Below, piece by piece: positions 57,274-64,000 of a stretch of 64,000 bases of DNA (position 1 is its first letter; each line of letters opens with the position of its first letter). The position numbers and the translations under genes were made by a program. The notes below the pieces were generated by a model. It did not search any database. It saw only the letters and a program-made list of their open reading frames with translations, and was not told the origin of the DNA. The stretch is from Mugil cephalus. Lineage: Eukaryota > Chordata > Actinopteri > Mugiliformes > Mugilidae. The stretch covers positions 9,712,668 to 9,776,667 of the forward strand of contig NC_061777.1 of assembly GCF_022458985.1 (NCBI RefSeq), in the 5' to 3' direction.

Positions 57274-60200
57274 CTGCAGAGAGACAGAATGGAGAGAGAC
57301 AGAGACACAGTGAATATAATTATCAGTTGAACTCCATGATGACATGCCCATGTGAAAAACCCTCCTTCCCCCACTCTCCAGACTCCCCCTCTCTTTTTCT
57401 TTCTCTCTGCCGAGTGAGTACAAATTGTGGCTGCCATTTATTTTCAGCTGGTGTCCGTGAAACCCAACACATGACCAGGCACCGTTAAACATCATGTCAG
57501 TTTGAAACTACAACGATCCAAAGTTGAACGTAGGGAGCGGATTTTTTTTTTGTATGAATAAATTTGTATTTATGATCATTTTCAAGCTTTATTTAACAAA
57601 AGAAATTTAGCCCAATCCACAGTCCACAGTATAATTGGCCGTTTCTGAATACTTTTGGTTTTATTGTTGTCTCAAAGAACACTACAGGAAATCTTTCCTG
57701 CCTCCAGCCTTACGCCTGTTCAACTCTTCATCTGTATGTGACAGATAACACTCTTTCCTAAATCCTAAAATCACACTAAAACCATCAAATCCGAGTAGGA
57801 AAATTTAGATTTTTCACCGGGGAAAACCACAAACATGTTTCATGAACCATTTTTAAAACTTAGAATGCAAATCTAAAGTGTAAATTTCAGAAGCTTATGA
57901 ACAAATTTAGCAAACAACAAAGCTATTTATAACTATTTCCATTAAAATGTTTACAGGTGTAACAATAAGTAGTAATATCTAAAAGTCCCTCTCTGGCTTC
58001 TCTTTCTTTGGCTGGGAAAAGGGAAGGGACCTGTGTCAAGTTTTGTTTTTGCTTTCGAGCATTTGAAGCTGGCTAGCGATCTCCGCTTGCTAACGTTTTG
58101 CTTTTCACAGTTTCTCGTGTGCAGCAGACACGCACCAGCATGACGGCAATATTCAGGTAAAAGTGTGGTGTAAATTATTTATAGTAAGTCTAGTTTTACT
58201 TGGTCTGTCAAGACAATTTAAAAACTGGTATATAGATTGAAAAAGTTAAAATGGAGATTCAGTGTCTTGGTGCTACACCGTCTTAAATTGGTCACGTGAT
58301 TTGGACGCACCGGCCCGTCCGTCGACTCCAGAGGGTTAAACTGGGGCTGAGTGATTAATTGTATATGCACTTATATTGGAATATAATATAGCATGATTTT
58401 CATACCTCAAACGACACGATTACATGGTGGTCACGTGACTGGAGAGCGCCAAAGCTCTTAACTTCAGCGTCAGGCTGAATGAACAATCTGGAACTGACAC
58501 GACTGGCACGACATTAGAGGAAAATCAAGTCCCTTGTCTGTAATTATTTTGGTTTAAAAAAGAAGACGATGTTGCACAGCATCACTGGGCTCAAAATGTA
58601 GACGTAGTGGACGCATGCATTGTGGGCTTAGTGGGAACTAAGCTATGCTGCACTTTTGTTTTGTTGTTGTCCTTGTAGCATGTTAGCATTAGCGATATAA
58701 AATGGTGCAATGAGTCTGAAGGAGCAGCTCTTCTCTTTGGCTCAGACATCAAACAGCTGCGTTTGACAATATTTCACTTTTTAACAGTTTTAGACAAATA
58801 ACGTTCTCTTCTCTGTCGCTGGAACAGTAAAATTAAATAAAAAACTCTGCTGTTGGTGGTACCGTGAGACGAATGTACTGAGACGTTCTGCCCTTAGAGA
58901 CATGACTAAAGGCCTGAGTGGTTCATTTGTTGCTCCATGAAATTTACCGGTGCTCCTTAATGTGGCAGATTTGTGAATGAAGTACCATGAGGGTAATTCA
59001 AAACAGCACTTACCTCTCAGCACAGTGACCCGTGTTCAAAATTGTTCAGCAGTTCAATAAAAATATCATGTATCTTTTAATTTATTTCCAATAAATACGC
59101 CCAAAGTATAGCGAAGAAGACTTAATGCTGTACATGTATGTATACATATCAATGATTAAATTTTGTTGAAAAAGAGGATAAAAATTGGATTATTTTCCAA
59201 AATCTTCAGCCCTAAATTAAACACACGCAAGGATTTCTGAGTAGGCATCTTTAGAGGAAAAGGCAGAAGCCAAAAATTTAACACAAAAGATTTAATGTCG
59301 TCAATATTTCTTTAATTGGAAGTAGAAATTTTGTACTTTATTTCTTTAACCATTAGCGCAGATTACACGGCTCTGGTTTATAAATAGTGATGAATAAAAG
59401 TATTCAGTCACACTACACATTAAACAAAAACGGCCCAGTATGCCAAGTTAACACTGCAAATAGATATTTATCTATGCTTCCATTGCATTCCAGACATTAA
59501 CTTGGAGTTGCCGTGGTCACATGGCAAGTACATTTAAAATGCATTCTCCTTTTAGCACAGTTTTTGGAATTCCACCATCGCCAGAGGAAAGAGTCGCTCT
59601 ATGCTAAATGCGCCATCCCCGAGCTACTGTCCAACTTTGGTTCAAATAATGTGCTAACAGACGCAAAAAAATATCAGAAGAACTAAAGAGAATGGAAGAA
59701 ATAAGTATGTGTATGATTATCTTCTCTGGGCTTTGAGCATTTAGGAATTTAGGCAAAATTACAAAAATTACTATTCCTAACTAAACCTTTAACATTGTCC
59801 TACCACAGTATATACATAAACAATAACTAACTCATCCTGGTCAATAGGCTGGTGTTGGAGGACATGTTCTACCAGTTCAGTTCAACCTCTAAATATAGTC
59901 CAAACTTTCAGTCCGCACCCTTGGCTATTTACAGCTATGTCTCCGCAACTTTGCTGGGCAGCCAACAACCCTAAACACGGAGGTTATGTTTCTGCCAGTG
60001 TTTTCCTAAGTTCTAATGTAGACTGGGGACAGAGAATTGAGCTGCAGCACAACAAATTCTTATCTTACCCCATCTTAATCTCTGTGCTGACAAAAAAAAA
60101 AGACCCAAAAGATGATTTCACAGGCCGTTTAATTTTATGTTTACACTGACAGCTACTGAGCAACGATGTGCCAACAAAAATGCCCGGTCAAAGTTTATAG

Positions 60201-60463
60201 AGTCCTTCTAAAACGGCACATGAACACAGGCACGTATACACTGTAAGAATGCCAATCACATATCCGACTTAGGTCAATAGAGTAATTAAAAATAACACTA
60301 GATAGATCAATAGATTAAGTCACAAAAGCAGAACAAAAATCTCAGTAACGAAAAACAACACTTCTGCAGACTCAGATTTTAACCAACAATATGCAATGTC
60401 CATCATATATTTAAGTATGATATCAGATCATAGTCATCACAGTTTGAGTTTTATACCATCAAA

Positions 60464-60880
60464 GTGAGAACATCTGTGCAAAGGGGAGTACATTTTTGCA
60501 ATCTGAGGACATTTTGGTTTGTCCTCACTTGTTTATGAGGTTGTTTGAGGGTTAAGACTTAGGGTTAGACATTTACTTGAGATGGTTAGGGTGAGGCACT
60601 TTTGTTGAGAGTTGAGCTCTTGAGGCGCTATCTTTCCGAGGACCGATCTGAGTTTTCACCAACGAAGTATGGACATTAATGCAAAGTGAGGACATTCTTG
60701 CCTGTCCTCACGTATTTACAACACTGTTTGAGGTTTAAGACGTGGTTTAAAGGTCACAATTATGTTAGGTCTAGGGTTACATTTAGACACTTAGTTGAGA
60801 TGGTTAGGGTCTGGGGCTAGGGAATGCATTATGTCAATGAACGTCCTCACAGAGATAGCCATACAAACATGCGTGTATGT
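60464..60880. repeat. Two diverged tandem units of a GAGGACATT...GTCCTCAC repeat
   Basis: Unit 1 from about 60499 (CTGAGGACATTTTGGTTTGTCCTCAC, then TGTTTGAGGGTTAAGAC and GAGATGGTTAGGGT) is repeated from about 60686 with the same order of blocks (GTGAGGACATTCTTGCCTGTCCTCAC, TGTTTGAGGTTTAAGAC, GAGATGGTTAGGGT). Spacing is roughly 185 bp. Each unit has a short inverted repeat GAGGAC/GTCCTC. Confidence 0.8.
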
Positions 60881-61589
60881 GTGTGTGGATGCATTCCAAG
60901 TGTCCAGAGGCCATACAAGGCCAAGTTATACAATGCAACAATTCATGGCAGAGGGATGTCGAGCAGCAGGCTCATCTGGTCTAACTAAATGCTCCACTTA
61001 TAATTATGTACCGCTCATTTTCTGCATTTAAAGTCTTGGCCTTGCATCCACCCTCCCTCCCCCCTCCCCGCTATCTCTCCTGCGCTTAAGCTTCAAGAAT
61101 CTTGACCGAACGTCTTTTTTTTTTTTTCCCCCCAAGTTTAACAAGTTGCCTTTGTTTTAGCTTTGTTTTTTCTTTGTTTAGATATACCATGACCTGGATG
61201 ACCAAGGCTCTTCACAGAGAAAGTCTAACATTCTTTCCTCAGCGGCGGAACCAAAGGATTGTAGAAGTGGGCCAAACAGCCCCTTTACTCCAACATGTGG
61301 CCTCATGTTTATCCTAACATTAGTCTCCCCCCATTCTCATGCGAAAGCGTCTGTGAAAGCCCTGGCAAAGCTGGTGCTTCATCTCCATCTCATGCACGTT
61401 TGTCCCTCATTTCTCTTGCATTCTTAGCCAATTACCAGCTCAGATTCACAGGAAGAGCTGCTTGAACCAATCAGAACAGAGGGAGGCTCAGTCCAGGCCT
61501 CCTGGGGTCCCTCAGTAAACATTTAAGGCCCGTGTGGTCAACCCTCCTCCCACTACCTCTGGCCTAAAAAACACACTCACACACAGACC

Positions 61590-61609
61590 CACACACACAC
61601 ACACACACC
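61590..61609. repeat. (CA)n microsatellite
   Basis: About nine CA units. Confidence 0.85.
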
Positions 61610-62700
61610 TCCACTTGGCACCCCGCTGCAAGCATCATGCCTCTCCCATGTTCCTTCAAATCTAAATTAATCATCAGTGTTTGTTCAGAAGGAGCTGACA
61701 AGGGAAATGGGGGAAATAAGAAATAGATGGGGTGGTGGTAGGAGGGTGACGCCAAAGAAAAAGAAAGGTTAGGGGGTGAGGGGTCACATCATGTCTGTGT
61801 TAATCCATTCTGCAACTGCAGAGGGAAAGCATGCATGCACACACAAGCACACGGACATTAAGTGATGTTGCAAGCCCAAGTTTAGTTTGAGGTTCTTCCA
61901 AAGAACAGTGAAAGACTGAATGTGAGCAGTGTTCAACACGCATTTGCCTTTGCTCCAAAGAGCTAGCGGACCGCACTCGTTTTATAGTTTAAATACGCTC
62001 ATTTAACTTGCTCCTTTTTTTTGTTGTTGCAAATGTCTGGAGTTGGGAAAGGGGTGTGGTCATTCAGAAACCTTTTTTTAATTTAAAATGCGAGAGCTGT
62101 AGGTCTCAACCTAGGTGTGCCAGGTTGGTAGAGATGCGTAATGATGGGAAAAAAAAAAAAGAGAGATTTGCTAGGAGCCATTAACATATAAAGTTGGCTC
62201 TAGTGCTTCCAAGGCAATTAAAATCCACTCTTTTTTGATGGTGAGGAAAACAGGAGACACTCAGTAGGAAATGGCCATTCTTATCTCAAATTTGATATTG
62301 CTCTCATGGATGAAATTTGTGTCCAAAGGTTAAGGATAAGGCCATTTACTAAGGGTTACTAAGGCACATTTTCACGCTGCAATTAGCTGATTACAGATAA
62401 AGAAATGGCAAAATGTATGTGTCTACAGTCAAAGCTACATTATAAAAATCTAAGTGGACAACAGTCAACATGCTTTCTGGGATTCAAGAACCGGAAAACC
62501 GGAAGTTTAGAGGTACAGGTAGTGGTGGTATCACGGCTTTTAACAATCTTCGGAGACATTGATTTTGAGTAGCTACTCCTTGTAATTTAGTATAACATGT
62601 TGTCATCTTCAGCCAGCTTGAAGTTCTGCTCAGAGTAAAATTAGAGTCCATGTTTTCTTAAGATCCTTCAATTTTGAAGCATTTACAAAACAAATAGCCA

Positions 62701-62950
62701 GCACTGGGGAACCACCTAACTAATATTGTGTAGATCTCCCTTGTACCTCTAGGCCAGCTGTGGCTTATCAGAGGTCTGCACTGGTCTAGGTGGGTGGTAC
62801 ATCTCCTAGTAACATCCACATAAATGCCACATCCAAAAGTTTCCCAGCAGAATATTGTATTATGACAAGACGGCCAGTGTTATATTGGCCGTCTTGTCAT
62901 AATACACTTGCCAGTGATTTTATTGCTGTGGTTGACTGGTATACATACAA
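62701..62950 (+). mobile_element. Second remnant of the 30.1-kb transposon family
   Basis: GGTGGTACATCTCCTAGTAA, ACATAAATGCCACATCC and AAAAGTTTCCCAGCAGAAT align with the copy at 30240-30300. The segment starts with AATATTGTGTAGATCTCCC, also typical of the family. A perfect hairpin (62856-62906) interrupts it. Confidence 0.7.
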
Positions 62951-64000
62951 TTTTATACTTATTCTAACAAAAAATGTTTTCAAACTTTTTGCTTTGAGGC
63001 CTTAAAAGGGTAGCCAAGGAGGTGTCTAGTACAACAGTGAGGCAATGTACCAAATGAAACCTTGCAAAAAGCTGACAAAGGAAGAGAACACAGTGAACAT
63101 GGATACGTCAAATACTGAAAAAAAGAAGACCATGAGATCACAAGACCTCAAATCCTCAAGACTTCAATAATAGAGAGAATACACAGATTTTAGCAATCTC
63201 TGCTTATGATCAAGATGTGATCATTTGATCGTTGCACTTAGAACAGCCAGGAAAATGCCATTTAGAATTATTTTAGTCTACAACACCTTTCTGTGGCTTT
63301 AGGGACTTTAGGCGCCAAATGCACTAATGTGAATATAAGCGCTTCTCAGATTACTTTCACTCGCACTTCACCATGTATTTCATTCATTTCTTTAGGGCCC
63401 CTCATTCTTTGCAGTCATTTTCTCTGCAAAAACTCTGATGCTTAATGTTGAACGTCAAGACTCGGACTTCACTGAACTAAGTGAGGGTTAAAGGGAAAAT
63501 AAAAGAAAAGCTGTGAATCAATTTAGCATGACCTTGTCAATTACTCTGGAATCAGACGCTGCATTACTAGCCAAGCCTACGCAGAAAAAAAAAAATACAG
63601 AGCTATTCAGGCTCCGTTTTCTCAAAGAAAGCCAGACAAACTTAATATCCGAAAGGCAATCAACTATAATCATGGAATAAAGCCCGCACGACATTTTTAA
63701 TGGGCGAAATCTGCGGAAAGGTTCGGGGAACAAGAGCTTTGCATGACAGGTTGTGAAAAGTGAGGCTGACAAATCGGGCGCTGCTGGCAAGAAAAAAAAA
63801 ATTGCAAACCAATGCAATTGTGAAATAGCTTTGCTAAAAAAAAAAAAAAAAAAAGCGGTAAAAAGCAAGGTGAAAAAAGATCAGTAAATATACTGGTGTT
63901 AGAAGAAAGATTCACGCAGGCATCAAGATGGTGAAGATGGAGTTTTCCCTAATAATTGTTGAAAGCTTCTGCTGTACAACTTCGACAAAATAAGTGAATA

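Larger units (their letters stand above)
57274..64000. other. Probable ghra 5' intron or upstream DNA
   Basis: No coding exon supported. It holds a duplicated repeat (60464-60880), a CA run (61590-61609), a transposon remnant with a perfect hairpin (62701-62950) and several A runs. Confidence 0.5.

Overview
This is vertebrate nuclear DNA, almost certainly from a ray-finned (teleost) fish. Genes are split by GT-AG introns and coding density is low. The repeats are typical of fish: Tc1-like, a CACTG-ended DNA transposon, a LINE reverse-transcriptase scrap and several dispersed families. The encoded proteins match fish members of five well-known families. No prokaryotic features, rRNA, tRNA or CRISPR were seen.

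Layout, left to right. (1) 1-4560, minus: a creb3l3-type membrane-bound bZIP transcription factor, cut by the left edge so that its C terminus is missing; the promoter lies near 4.4 kb. (2) 5820-9974, minus: nim1k, an AMPK-related kinase with five coding exons and a spliced 5' UTR; a GC-rich candidate first exon lies at 15.5 kb. (3) 17248-23200, minus: znf131, a BTB and C2H2 zinc-finger factor with eight coding exons. (4) 26680-29998, plus: selenop, selenoprotein P, with one N-terminal and sixteen C-terminal in-frame TGA (Sec) codons, two SECIS elements, a TATA box and a poly(A) signal. (5) 36714-57273, minus: ghra, growth hormone receptor type 1, with nine coding exons; its first 5' UTR exon is not identified.

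Reverse-complemented, the order and orientation ghr(+), selenop(-), znf131(+), nim1k(+) is the arrangement I recall for human 5p12-13, so the block looks ancestral. creb3l3 on the left is not part of that human block. No CCDC152-like gene was seen between selenop and ghra.

The most interesting accessory object is a 6.38-kb DNA transposon (38633-45012) inside ghra on the opposite strand. It starts CACTGTAAAACC, ends GGTTTACAGTG and is flanked by CA on both sides. It carries two decayed genes: a transposase-like protein and a second protein with a PB1/ubiquitin-like N terminus of the fish 'SAMD3-like' type. Removing it leaves an intron of about 151 bp, and its left end sits only 28 bp from a ghra splice acceptor.

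The coding models were assembled by hand from splice consensus, reading phase and family similarity. Their summed lengths are divisible by three: nim1k 483 aa, znf131 567 aa, selenop 434 aa, ghra 622 aa. The rest is introns, UTRs and intergenic DNA with microsatellites and old repeats.
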